A DNA stretch of 54,318 nt from Parvularia atlantis (lineage: Eukaryota; Opisthokonta; Rotosphaerida), in the NCBI GenBank assembly GCA_943704415.1, contig CALSCO010002538.1, forward strand, positions 1 through 54,318, given 5' to 3'. Shown here piece by piece: positions 28,803 to 39,660 of the stretch; positions within the stretch are counted from its first letter, which is position 1; each line of letters starts with the position of its first letter. The notes below the pieces were generated by a model. That model saw only the letters and a program-made list of their open reading frames with translations. It had not been told where the DNA came from and did not search any database. The translations under genes were made by a program, and so were the position numbers.

Positions 28803-28941
28803 GCTGCTGACGCGCGGAAAAAAGAAAACACAAAGAGCCCCCCCGCGGTCATCCCCTCCCCGATGTTGTGTCCCATCTTGTGCGCGGCCGTAAACCGTGC
28901 GCTGCGAGCCTACGACTGCAGAGATCGCGTGCGCTGCGAGC
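28803..28941. repeat. 3' spacer with a duplicated 21-mer
   Basis: Convergent spacer between eIF4A3 and the flavin monooxygenase. A 21-nt segment at 28896-28916 recurs at 28928-28948, the second copy overlapping the monooxygenase stop codon. Confidence 0.6.
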
Positions 28942-31064
28942 CTACGACAGCAGGGCGCGGAGGCGCGGGAGGAACAGGCGCAGGAGCGCGAGGACGACAA
29001 GCACAAGCACGACGCGCCGCAGCACGCGCTGCCGCAGGGTCGTGCCGCTCGGCGCCAGGTTGAAGTCGCGCCAGCGCACGTCGGCCATCTGCGCGTGCCA
29101 GTCCTGCGCTCGCCCGCGTCAGCCGCGCCGGCCAAGTGGCAGTGGTGGTGGCACACACAAAGACGTTGCGCGGCCAGAGCGCAAGCAGCTTGCCGCTCGC
29201 GAGCTTGTACCACGACTGGCAGTTGCTCGACCAGACCGTGCGCTCGAGCTGGCGCTGGATCTTGCGGTTGTACGCGTCGTGCGCCTCCTGCGTCGGCTCG
29301 ACGGCAGCGACACCCTGGCGCTGCGCCGCCTTGATCAGCTTGATGCAGTAGTCGATCTGCGGCTCCATCATCATGAGCACGCTCACGTGTCCGAGGCCTG
29401 TGCGCCACGTCAGCCGCTGCCGAGCACTGCGAGAGCGCACACCCGTGTTCGGGCCGAGCAGCATGAAAAAGTTGGGGAAGTTTGGCACGGTCGTGCCCAT
29501 GTACGCCTCGGGCCCGTCGGCCCACTGGTCCTTGTGCAGGTCGCGGTCGTCACGCCCCGTGACCTTGATCGGCTCTGCGCGCTCGCTCAGTGGGCACGTC
29601 ACGTCGCACCAAGCCGGGGGTGGCGCACGCAGGTACTCGGACACCTGGAAGCCCGTGGCATAGATGATCGTGTCGACCTCGTGCTCCTCGCCGCGCTTGG
29701 TGATGCTGTGCGCGTGCGGTTCCGTTGACTGATGGTTGGCAAAGCGATGCGCACATGGACGTCGGCGTGACGCGCGCGATGCCGTCCGTGATCACGTTCA
29801 CGTTTGGCAGGGCGAGCGCCTGCAGGTAGTCGTCGCTGCGCAGGATGCGCTTGCAGCTGCCCAGCCGCGTCAGCCGTCTGCGGGCACAGCACATCGTGCC
29901 CGCGCACCCGACGTTGTACGTCGGCGTGACCTTGCGGCGCAGCACGGGGTCCTTGATAGTCTGGTTGATGTACTGCCACGGGTGCGCACGCGCACGCAGA
30001 GTCAGCGCCCGCCTCGTGTGCATCGCAAGCGCGAGCACCTGGATGCAGTCGTACTGCAGCCACTTGTTGAGCCACGAGTCCTTCACGAACGCCGCAAACT
30101 GCACGTCGTACTGCCGCCGCCAGTGTGAGCCACGCCAGTGCCACCGCCACCCCCCACACGCACGAAGAAGTACATGGCATAGCGGTACGTCTGCAGCGCG
30201 AGCGGCACGTTGCTGCGCGATGCGTCAGGCCAGCGACGCGCGTGGGGCGAGCAGCTGCACACCGGAAGACCCACTTGGCCGCGGCCGAGTAGTCGTACTG
30301 GAAGCGCGGCGTGATCCAGTTGGGCGTGCGCTGGAAGACGTGCAGCTGCTGCACGCTCGGCGCAATCGTCGGGATGATCTGCACGCCGCTGCAGACGATC
30401 GGCGTGAGCACGGGCCGCCGCAGAGCCGGCCGCCCACCTGGCGGCGTTGCCGATCATCGCGACTTTGCGGCCGGTCAGGTCGTGGTCGTGCGCCCAGCGC
30501 GCCGAGTGGAACGCGCGGCCGGCGAAGGTGTCGAGGCCGGGGATGTCGCTGGGCACGTTTGGGATGCAGAGCGGGCCGACGGCGTTGAAGACGTACGCGG
30601 CCTCGACGTGCACGTCGGCGCCCGTGGCCAGGTCGCGCGCGTGCACGGCCCAGGCGGCGCGGTCGGCCTGCCACGTGAGCGCGATGACCTCGTGGCGCAG
30701 GCGGACGAGGCCGAGCACGTCAAACACGCGCGCGGCAGCCTCGAAGTACTCGCGGATCTCGGGCTGGAGCGAGTACTGCTTGGTCCAGTCTGCCCCCTCG
30801 TGGCGATCGTGAGCACGCGCACTGCAGGCAGCACGCACGCGGCGCGCGGCACGCACCGGGGTTGAGCCAGAACGAGAACGAATAGGCGTGCGAGGGCACG
30901 TCGCAGCCGCAGCCGGGGTACGTGTTAGCCTGCCACGTGCCGGCCACGCCGTCGGCGCGCTCAAACACGATCACGTCGCCCGCGCCCCACCCGAGCTGCC
31001 GCCGCAGCTGGATCGCCGCGCACAGCCCGCTCGCGCCCGCGCCGACGACGACCGCCTGCAGCAT
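28942..31064 (-). CDS. Baeyer-Villiger-type flavin monooxygenase with C-terminal membrane tail
   Basis: Starts MLQAVVVGAGASGLCAAIQL, an FAD-binding GxGxxG fold, followed by VIFERADGVAGTW and YPGCGCDVPSHAYSFSF. The class fingerprint FxGxxxHxxxW is present as FAGRAFHSARW (about 30490-30525). The NADPH site reads KVAMIGNAA/SGVQIIP across an intron, and a later part reads DTIIYATGFQVSEYL and NFFMLLGPNTG. These mark class B enzymes that insert oxygen into ketones or oxidise heteroatoms using NADPH, FAD and O2. The last exon ends with a basic/hydrophobic helix (VVLVLVVLALLRLFLP) that could anchor it to a membrane. About seven introns interrupt it. The physiological substrate cannot be told. The start lies 52 nt from the divergent chelatase-like gene. 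Confidence 0.88.
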
Positions 31065-31116
31065 TCGTGACGCGTCACGTGACCAAGGTTGATGACAGTC
31101 TGTCCCTTCAATTGTC

Positions 31117-32811
31117 ATGCTACCCTTGCGCGAGGCCGTCGCCGCGCGGGTCGTCGCGCCCGAGCTCGTCTGTGCGCTGCTGCTGCTGCTGCTGCGTGCT
31201 ACGTGTGCCGCGCGTGGCTGATGCGCATCGACAGCGCTCGTGCTGCTGTGCGTGCTCGCCGGGCCGCGCCGCCATGCCCTCGCGACCGTGAATCCGGGCG
31301 TGCTCGGCGCGTTCCGCGGCGTGCTGCAGGCGGTGCGCGGCTGCGCGTCACCTACGACGACGCTGTGGGCGCTGATGAAGGGCGCGTGCGCACGATGAGG
31401 TGCAGCTGCTGGACGCGCTCGGGCTGCGCCACTGCGAGTACGTCGTCTCGAACGAGTCGAGCGGCGCCGACGTCGTGGCGAGCGCGCTGCAGCGGCTGGC
31501 CGCGGGCGGGACGCCGGTGCCGACGTCCTTCCCGGGGCCCGTGTCTGCCACCACGCCCGTCACCGTCCACACGCCCGCGGCGCCCGCGTCCGTCCGGCGC
31601 ACGATGACGGTCACGACGGTCACGACGGCCACGACGATCGCGCCGGAGCCAGGGCGCGCATCGATTACGGCCGGCACGTTTGAGGCGGTGCGCGCACGCT
31701 GCGCTGACGTGGGCGCGGCTTCGTCCAACGCGCGCGTGTGCAGGACGCCTCCGCCGCGCCCAGACAGTCGCCGTGGGGCGCGTCGTTCGCCGCAGCGATG
31801 GACCAGCAGCGTCTGCTCCCGCGCGGTGCGTGCATCCTCGCCTCGCCGCTGGACGGGCGTGCGCTGAGCCGCAGCACGAAAGGCACGGTCGCTGTCGACA
31901 CTGCGGCGCTGACGCATGCGCCGCTCGTCGTCGTGCTCGACAACGTGCAGTGGGCCTCGGTCGAGTTCCAGGAGGAGCTGCTCGAAGTGATGGACGGGCA
32001 CGACATGAGCGTGGACGGCATGGTGGTAGCGGTGCCGCCGCTGGTCGTCATCGCCGTCGCGGCTGAGGCGACCGCCACCTTACCGAGCCTGGACGAGCGC
32101 CTAGTGCGTGCGCGTTCTCTTTGCGCTGATGTGGGGCTGACAAACCGGGCAGATAGAGCGGTTCCTGGTGGCGGACCACTTTGCAACCGTCGAGCGCGTC
32201 GGTGCCGTGCGCGACCCGCCAGCGCCTGTGCCTGCCGCGACGCTGGACCTCGCGGTGCGTGCGCAGAGGGAGACGTTTGCCGGTGCGGCTCATGTGCGCT
32301 GGCAGGAGCTGCAGCGGCATTTGGCCGGCGTCGCGCGCGTGCACATGTCGCCACAGATCGACCGGTGTGCGCCCCACGTGTCTCGCTGCCGTGAGGCCTG
32401 ACCATGAGCACCCGCAGGTACATTCGCGACATCGTCGTCGCCGTGCGCTTCAACCCGCTCACGCTGTCGGGCGTGGGCCTGAGCGCGACGCGCGACCTGC
32501 ACATCGTGAGCAGGTGCACGCGCACGCGCGTGGCGTCGCACAGTCTGACGCTAGCGACGCAGGGCGCTCGCATACAGCAGCGGCTCGCGCTTCGTCGCGC
32601 CGCACCACGTCACGGCGATCGTCGACCGCGTACGCGCGTGCTGGTTCTGCAGGCCGCGCGCATCTCACCGCCGGTGCAGGTGCTCGCCCACCGCCTGCGC
32701 CTGCTCAGCGACGCGCGCCTGCCGTTCGAGGCCGAGATCGCACGCTGCGCCGGCGCGACGCCGCACGATATCGTCCACGACGCGCTCGACGCGGTCATAC
32801 CGCCTGTATAA
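31117..32811 (+). CDS. Mg-chelatase/MoxR-like AAA-type protein
   Basis: Starts MLPLREAVAARVVAPEL and continues through about seven short exons. Visible parts: LLDALGLRHCEYVVSNES, a Thr/Val-rich low-complexity linker, the Walker-B-like strand APLVVVLDNVQWASVEFQ (VVVLDN followed by a helix, as in chelatase subunit I relatives), RQIERFLVADHF, YIRDIVVAVRFNP and a terminal helical lid PHHVTAIV and LAHRLRLLSDARLP. The order resembles the orphan chelatase-like proteins known from fungi. I could not find a Walker A (GxxxxGK[ST]) motif, so ATPase activity is doubtful. It may alternatively be a degenerate regulator. The stop TAA at 32809-32811 lies within a TATAAAA run. Confidence 0.5.
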
Positions 32812-33103
32812 AAATCAGCATGTACGCATAGTGTGTACACATATTTCTCCGAACGGCCCGAGACGAGTGCGCCGCCACGCCGCTCGGCCAGCTCTTGCGC
32901 GCGCCACTACTAGTAGCTGCCCGCGGTGCGTACACTGTGGCGGGCGCGTGTCACGTGGCGAGGCGCATCTCTGACCGGCCGTCGCGTGCACGTGTCGTGC
33001 GCGTTTCAGGTTTACGCTCCGCACGCAAAACGCGACCACGGCGCACCCGCTCAGCGCCACCACTGCCTCGTCGGGCGCAGCCTCGTCGGGCGCCGCGGGC
33101 GGC
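32812..33103 (+). promoter_or_regulatory. upstream region of the homeodomain gene
   Basis: About 290 nt with no supported coding sequence. TATAAAA at 32806-32812 is the only TATA-like element, and it overlaps the previous stop codon. Nothing else is evident. Confidence 0.3.
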
Positions 33104-34862
33104 ATGAGGCCGGAGCCGCCCCCGGCCGCGCGGCTGCTGTCGGTGCCGACGGTGACGCTCGAGCCGTCGTCGCGCCTGTTCCCGTTTGGGCCGCACGTCC
33201 TACCACCCGTCGCGCCGCCGCCGCCGTACCCGGCCATCGTCTGGGGCGCGTCGACGTCGCCGCCGCCGCCGCTGCCGCGGCGTGCCGTGGCCGAGGGCGG
33301 CGGGACACTCGGACCGCACCTGTCGCAGCTGCCGAAGCTGCCGACGTACGACGAGATTGTGAGCCGCCAGCAGGACGGCGAGCAAGGCAACGACAACGAC
33401 GAGCACGACAATGGTCACGACGAGCACGGCCACGGACATGACGACGACGGTGGCGACGCGCGGCACATGCCGATGCCGATGCCGATGATGTCGATGCCGA
33501 CCAGCTACATCCTGCCGAGCTTCGCCGCGCACTACCTGCACCCGTCCGCTGCGCACCACGGCGATGCGCGTGCGTGGCCGCCCCTCCCGCCCGCCCGGCT
33601 CACCATCGCGCCGCGCAGACGCCTTCGATCGCGGTTTTGCCCCGAGCGAGGACGAAAGCGACAACACGCCGCAGCCACCGCAGGCGCCCCAGCTGCCCCA
33701 GCTGCCCCAGCCGACCCTGCCGCCCATACAGCTGCTGCCGCCTCTGCCACAGCCGCAGCCGGCACCCGCTGCACCTGCCCCGCCCAGGAAGCGTGCCGCC
33801 GTCAAGCGCCCACCACGCCTCCAAGTGCCAGTCGTCGCAGCCGAGGTGCACCCTCCCAGCTTGCCGCGCCAGCGCAGTCGCCCGTCAAACTTGCCGGCCG
33901 GTGCGCGCCGCTGTGTATGATGCGGTGTGCGACTCGCGCCCTGCTGCGCGCACACAGACGCCGTGCGCGTGCTGCTCGCGTGGTTCATGGCGCACCGCGA
34001 GAACCCCTACCCAAGCAGCGCGCAGAAGCAGCGTCTCGCCGAGCAGGCCAACATCAGCGAGAAGAAGGTGCGGCGGAAGCGTGCACGTTGTCAGCGACTG
34101 ACAGTGCCGGCGCCCGCAGGTCAGCAACTGGTTCATCAACGCCCGCAACCGCTTCGACAAGATGAAGTTCATCGCGCTGCGCGACGCCAAGCCGCAGCGG
34201 CCGCGCACGTCGCCGCGGCAGCGGACCACCGACGGGACGGCCGCGGACGTGGGCCCGGCCGAGAGCGCGCCCGCGCCCGTGCCCGAGCCGGGGCCGGGGC
34301 CGTCACCTGCACAGCAGGCTGCGCTGCGGCACAATCTGTTCGACTACTGCGGCGACGACGTGCTCGCGGGCGCGATTATCGCTGGCCTCGACCTGATCAA
34401 CACGAGCAAGTGCGCGCGCCGCACCGCATACAGCGCCGCCGCTGACGCGAGCCCGCGCCAGGCCCGTGCCCAGCGAGGTCGCGCGCACTTTCACGCACGT
34501 TGTGCAGCAGGTCTACGCGGCGCCCGTGCCCGGGTCCTCGACCGCGACGTGCTCATCAGCCAAGGGTAGGCAGCCTGCCGTCGCACCCGCACCCGCACAG
34601 TCGCAGCAGCCGCAGCAGGCGCGTCTGGCCCAACTGCCCGCGGCGGAAGGGCCGCCCTCGCACGGCAAGCGAAAGCGCGGCCGGCCGCCGCACATCTCGT
34701 ACGACGAGCCAGAGGTGTCGCGGCCGCGGACAGACCAGCCGTTCATGCGGAACGACAGGGTGCGCTCGCGCTCTGTGTGTGTGCGTGCCCGCTGACACGC
34801 ATGCCGCGCAGACCATGCGCGCGCTCGTCGACAGCGGGATGTATCGCACGCTCAATCCGTGA
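33104..34862 (+). CDS. TALE-class homeodomain transcription factor with AT-hook
   Basis: A Pro- and His-rich amino half (runs such as PPLPQPQPAPAAPAPP) leads into a homeodomain: LLAWFMAHRENPYPSSAQ, QRLAEQANISEKK, then across an intron VSNWFINARNRFDKM. The PYP loop between helices 1 and 2 and the WFINARNR recognition helix define the TALE class (three extra residues in the loop). Downstream, after two more introns, a GKRKRGRPPH AT-hook precedes the last exon TMRALVDSGMYRTLNP. It would act in the nucleus as a sequence-specific regulator. The start at 33104 is the first Met of the continuous proline-rich frame; an upstream exon is possible. The gene ends 21 nt from the convergent WDR74 gene. Confidence 0.85.
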
Positions 34863-34883
34863 GTCTGCTCTTGTGTGTGCCCT

Positions 34884-34937
34884 TCATGCTTCTAGTACCG
34901 CCCGCCCTGCGCGCTTTGCCCGCTTCGCTGCTGGTAC

Positions 34938-35013
<76 letters not shown>

Positions 35014-36633
35014 TCTGCCGCCTCGAGGGCCGCCGCCTCGCTCTGCTTGCGCTTCGACGCGCGCTTGAGGCTGCGCCAGAGCGCATCGTCGTCCTCCTGG
35101 CCCGCGCCGTCGTCGTCATCGCCGTCGAGCACGGTCACGTCGTCAGCCTCCGCGGCCGTCGCGCTCGCGACGCGCAGCGGGCCGCTCGAGACGAGCACGG
35201 CCGTCATGCGCTGCTTGAGATACACCTGCGGCGTGCGGTCGTCAGCCGCTGCTTAGGCGCTTGTACCGTCAACGCGCCTTGTGCACAAGCTTGCGAGTGG
35301 CGGTATGGTACACGCGCAGGAAGCGGTCCAGGCCGACCGACACCAGCAGCGGCTCGGTCGGGTGGTGCGCCATCGACTGCACGGCGCCAGCTATCCCTGC
35401 GGGCGGGCCGTCAGCACTGACGCGAGGCGCAACCAGCGGCAGACACGTGCCCTTGAACGACGTGCACTGGCGGCCTGCACGCGTGCGCGTCAGCACACCA
35501 CAACAGCTCGCCGAGCACGACGCACCCGTCCGCAGGTCGAGCCCAAACATGCCGCCGACCGTGTCGGCCAGGTACACGGTGCTGTGCGCGGCTCAGCGGC
35601 GCCGCGGCACGGCAGTGCGCATAAGAGACGCACTGTGGGTCGCTCGAGACGCAGAGCGTGCGCAGCGCCTCCGTGCCAAAGTCGATGTTCATGACCGGCC
35701 GCCGCCCCTGCGCCTTGCTGTCGTACACACGCACCTGCCGCGCCGTCGCGATATCAGCCCGCGCGTGCCGCACTCGCTGACGTGCCTGCTTCAGCGCCGT
35801 GCATGTGACGAGCCGCGAGCCCTCGTCGTTGATGAACGCGAGGTCGGTGATGTGCACGGGCACGCGCAAGTCAACCATCGTGTGCTTGACCTGGCAACGT
35901 GCGTGAGCCCAGAGCGCAATCCGCACGGCAGGCGCGTACGTTCTTCGCCTGGAACACGGGCTTGGCGCGGTCATCGGCCGCAAGGTCAAACACCTGCGCT
36001 TGCCGCGTCAGCAACGAAGCAGCAGCTGCAGCCACACGTGCAGCACGCACGTGCAGGTCGTGCTCCTGCCCGCCCGTTGCGATCAGGCTCGGCCGCCGCG
36101 GGCACGCGCGCATGCGCAGCACGCGGCTGCCGGACGCGACGCCGATCTTGAACGTCTGCGCACAATCGGGTCAGCGCGGGAGCGGCGCGGTGGTGCAGCT
36201 GCACACCTCGAGCGGCGTGGCCGGAGCGTCCGGCCCCACGCCCAGCAGCGAGCAGGTGCCGTCCTCGGCCGTTGCCAACAGGCGCGCGTCGTCGACGAGC
36301 TGCAGCCCCGCGAAGGCCGTCGCGACGCCGTCAAAGTGCTGCACGATCGCGCCGTCGCGCGCCTCGAGCACGTCCACGAAGCCGCCGCGGCGCGCCACGG
36401 CCACGCGGCTCTCGGCCGGCCCATCCGCCCAGCACATCCGCGCGATCTCGAGGTCGCGGCGGGCCATGCCGGCGGCGAACTGCAGCGTGCCGCGGGCCAA
36501 ATCGACGCCTGCCAGCCGATCGTGAGCACGCGCAGCCGGCAGCCGGCAGCACGCAGCACGCGCGGCACGGCGCACCCTTCAGCAGCCCGTTCTCGTCGCC
36601 GACGAGCGCGCGCGCCACGTGGCTGTCCGCCAT
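34884..36633 (-). CDS. WD40 ribosome-assembly factor, WDR74/Nsa1 family
   Basis: Starts MADSHVARALVGDENGLLK and forms a WD40 propeller across about eight exons: CWADGPAESRVAVARRGG, LLATAEDGTCSLL, LIATGGQEHDLHV, VFDLAADDRAKPVFQAKN, ITDLAFINDEGSRLVTCT, VRVYDSKAQGRRPVMNID, LLVSVGLDRFLRVYHTAT and RKLVHK/VYLKQRMTAVLV. The last of these, with the preceding VGLDRFLRVYHT, is the diagnostic end of the WDR74/Nsa1 propeller, which acts in the nucleolus on pre-60S particles. An acidic segment (DGDDDDGAGQEDDD) and a poly-alanine run encoded by a CAG/GCA repeat precede a basic end AKRAKRAGRAVLEA. The poly-Ala run is a likely length polymorphism. Confidence 0.8.
34937..35012 (+). repeat. CTG/CAG triplet repeat, about 25 units, coding poly-Ala
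   Basis: A nearly perfect CTG run with one TTG interruption, read on the minus strand as alanine codons in the WDR74-like protein. The same tract in another frame would read as glutamine or serine. Confidence 0.95.
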
Positions 36634-36828
36634 GGCTGTCGCCTGGCTGTGACGAGCGATTGTGCGCTGACAGCACGTGTCACCGCAGGCTCCCCCAGGC
36701 AACCTCGCAGACAATCACGCCCACGGCAGGCGTCAGCTTTGGGAACTGGCGTGGTCACAGCGCATTTCGTATCAGGCTCACTACACAACAAGAACGTGGG
36801 CCGCAAGTGATGATCACATTCTGCCACC

Positions 36829-37255
36829 TCAGGCTGAGTGCTGGCTCCGTTCTAGTTCTCGCCCACTGGCACGCGCTGTCATGATCACGACGTGAAGGCG
36901 CCAGGCGCGGAAGACGAGACGCCGTCGCAGCCACGGGAACGGACACAGCTCGATGAACGGGCCGCACACGAGGCGGCGCAGTAGCGTGCACGTTCTTTCA
37001 CGCTGTTCCGCGCCCTGATCGGCTCCGTCGTCGAGCGTGAGGAGCTGCGGTCAACGCTCACGTCGGCCTCCGACCAGGTGGTCCAGGCACGGCGCAGTGC
37101 ATTGGTGCTGCGCCGCTTCGTCGCGCCTGCACGCACGTCTGCTCGCTTCCTTGCGCAGCGGCGATGAGCTCTTCGAGAGCTTCGAGAGCTTCGACGCTGT
37201 CGACTCCCATGCTGACACTGCTTCGCGAAACTCTCAGGCTTTCGTCGTTATCCAC
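36829..37255 (-). CDS. small hypothetical protein
   Basis: A two-exon reading fits best: exon 1 MDNDESLRVSRSSVSMGV then VEALEALEELIAAAQ, and exon 2 LLTLDDGADQGAEQRERT then CGPFIELCPFPWLRRRLV, ending RSQHSA. The joining intron (about 37047-37120, starting GTGCAGG or GTGCGTG and ending CGCAG) is uncertain, and a different 5' site would put the second exon in another frame. No family is recognised. It lies between WDR74 and the DASS transporter, with its start 193 nt from the divergent transporter start. Confidence 0.35.
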
Positions 37256-37448
37256 TTAACCGTAACTGAGTCATGCACGCACACGGCTCGGCTGTGCACT
37301 AGAGCATCCCTGCGCGACGCGGCTCACACAGGCGCGCAGACGCGGCCCACACAGGCGCGTGACGCGCCGCTGACCTTGAGCGAGACGCTTGTGTACATAT
37401 ATCGCAGTAACAGTCGGCGATCTGCGATCGGCTTCTTTTTGCGGCGCG

Positions 37449-39570
37449 ATGCCGCCTTCACCAGCGGCCGCACAAGCTGCAGCACCGGCAGCAGCAGCAC
37501 CACCACCTGCACCAGCAGCAGCACCACCTGCACCAGCAGGGGCGGTGGGCGTGAGCCGCAAGGCCGCCATCGGCATCGTGCTCGGGACGCTCCTGCCGAT
37601 CGTCGTCCTGATCGCCACGGGCCTGACGACCACCCACTGGCGCACGGGCGGGCTGCTGGCGCTGTGGGTGTTTGCGGTGGTCTTCTGGTGCGTGCGCGCT
37701 TGTGCCATCGGGGCGGATGCGCTGACGTGCGCGCGAGCGCAGGACGACCGAGCCCGCGCCAACCGCCTACACCTCGCTCGCCGTGCTCTTCGGCCTCGTC
37801 GCCTCGGGCATCCAGACGTTCCCGCAGGCCTGGGCCGCCGGCAGCGACGCCGCGTTCTGGCTGACGTTCTTTGGCATGGCCCTGGCCACGGCCCTCGCGG
37901 AGTCGCGCCTGCTGCGGCGCCTGTCGTCGCTCGTCTTCGTGCTCGTCCAGGCGCGCTCGGCCGTTGTGCGCAAGGATGCGAGCCTGGAGAGCGTGGCGGC
38001 GATGGAAGACCACGGGCAGGCGCAGACGCACATGCGCCGCCTCGCCACCGGGCCCCTGGCCAACCTGCGTCTGTACGCCGTGCTCGCGCTGCTGGGCGCG
38101 GCCGTGGCGCTGGTCGTGCCGAGCGGCGTTGTGCGCGTGATCCTGCTCAGCACCGTCGCGAACGAGGTCGTCGCGACGATCGAGCGCAGCGTCGAGGGCG
38201 TCGGCGGGCTCGAGCTCAACCGGCGTGCGCTCGCGGGCATCATCTGCTCACTGCTCTTCGGCACGCAGTACCCGGGTGCGTGTGCGCTCTCGCTCCCCGG
38301 CGTTGTGGCACGCTCATCTTGTATGCGCGTCGCAGGCACGGGCGTGCTCACGGGCAGCACGCCAAACATCCTCGTCCTGTCGACGCTCGAGGGCGCGGGC
38401 ATCCGCGTCTTCTGGGGCGACTGGGCGGGCGCGCTCATGCTCGTCTCGTTCGGCCTGCAGGCTGTCGTCGTGCCGCTCGTCGTGTGGTTGCTGCTCGGCC
38501 GCGCGCCGCTCGTTGCGCGCGTGCACTGGCGGGACTCGCACGGCTCGGATAGCAGCAGCTCGAAGGAGGAGGCCGACGAGCGCGCGCTGCGGCGAAGTGA
38601 CTCGGCGCGTGAGCCCCTGCTCTTCAACCCCCACAGCGGCTCGCTCAATGACGACGGCGACGCACGGCGAGGCAACGGCAACGGGCAGGTCAGCGTCGAC
38701 GTCGCAGCCGAGCTGCTCGTGCCGACATCGCAGCCGCCGCTCACGCTCGACGAGGGTGCGCACTGTTGCACCCACCTTGCGTGCGGCACTGACGCGTTGC
38801 GCACCCAGGCAAGCTGCTGGCCATTGCACTAGTCAGCATCGTCTTGTGGGCAACGGACGTCTTCCACAAGGCGCGACGCAGTCGTTGCCGCTCGCACGTC
38901 TGACGCGCGCAGCGCAGATCCCGCCCGTGCAGGTTGCACTGCTGGCCGTGCTGCTCGCGTACTTCCCGATCGTCGGGCCGACGCCGTTCGACAAGATCAA
39001 GCAAGTCAACTTCCCGGTGCGCGACGTCGCGTGGGACGCCCTTGTGCCGCTGCGCTGACTCCTCCGCCGGTTGGGCCAGGTGCTGCTGTACATCACTGCG
39101 CTGCTCGCGCTCGGCGACGGCATCAACAGCGACGAGACGCTGGTCGTGTTCATCGAGACCATGTTTGCCAGCCTGCTCTCGCTCGGCGGGTCGAGCCTGT
39201 GGCTCAAGTACTACTTCTGCGTGCTCGCCATTATCCCGTTCACGTTCCTGATGGAGTGCGCCGCGGCGACCGCTGTCGTCGCGCCCGTGCTCGTCCAGCT
39301 CGCGCCGGCCGTGGGCTTGGACATGACCCTCGTCGGCTATGCGATCGCGATCGGCGCCAACGTCGTCTTCATGCCGTACCAGTCGGCGCCGTTCCTGATC
39401 GGTGCGTCAGGTGCGTGCGCGGAACTCTCAGCGGCTGACGCGTCGCGGTAGGCTACACGACGAACGCGAAGCGCGTCGGGCTGACGACGTACTTCGTCAC
39501 GATGAGCGCCACCGCGGTCGTCTCGCTCGGCGTGCTGGCGCCGCTCAATATTCTCTGGTGGCTGCGCTGA
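37449..39570 (+). CDS. DASS/ion-transporter superfamily membrane protein
   Basis: An Ala/Pro-rich cytosolic lead coded by CAG/CAC repeats is followed by about eleven to twelve membrane helices: AAIGIVLGTLLPIVVLIATG, LALWVFAVVFW, TSLAVLFGLVASG, AAFWLTFFGMALATALAESR, LYAVLALLGAAVALVVPSGV, AGIICSLLFGTQYPG, then GTGVLTGSTPNILVLSTL, which resembles the SNT-type substrate motif of SLC13/DASS carriers. After a hydrophilic Ser/acidic loop come VALLAVLLAYFPIVGPTPFD, LLYITALLALGDGINSDE, CVLAIIPFTFLMECAA and, after a short intron, TNAKRVGLTTYFVTMS, with WWLR at the end. Relatives move dicarboxylates, sulfate or other anions with sodium. The substrate is not evident. Confidence 0.7.
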
Positions 39571-39660
39571 GCCGCGGCTCAGCGATGGATTGCTTTGCAA
39601 TTGCTTGTATGCGTACGCAATGGCAGCGCCGAAGGAACAAACAACACCAACACAGCGACA

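Noticed and set aside
36890-37260. Plus-strand coding segment (ALFRALIGSVVEREELRS and following)
   Set aside because: It is broken by a stop and needs unsupported splice sites; the minus-strand two-exon reading is better, though weak.
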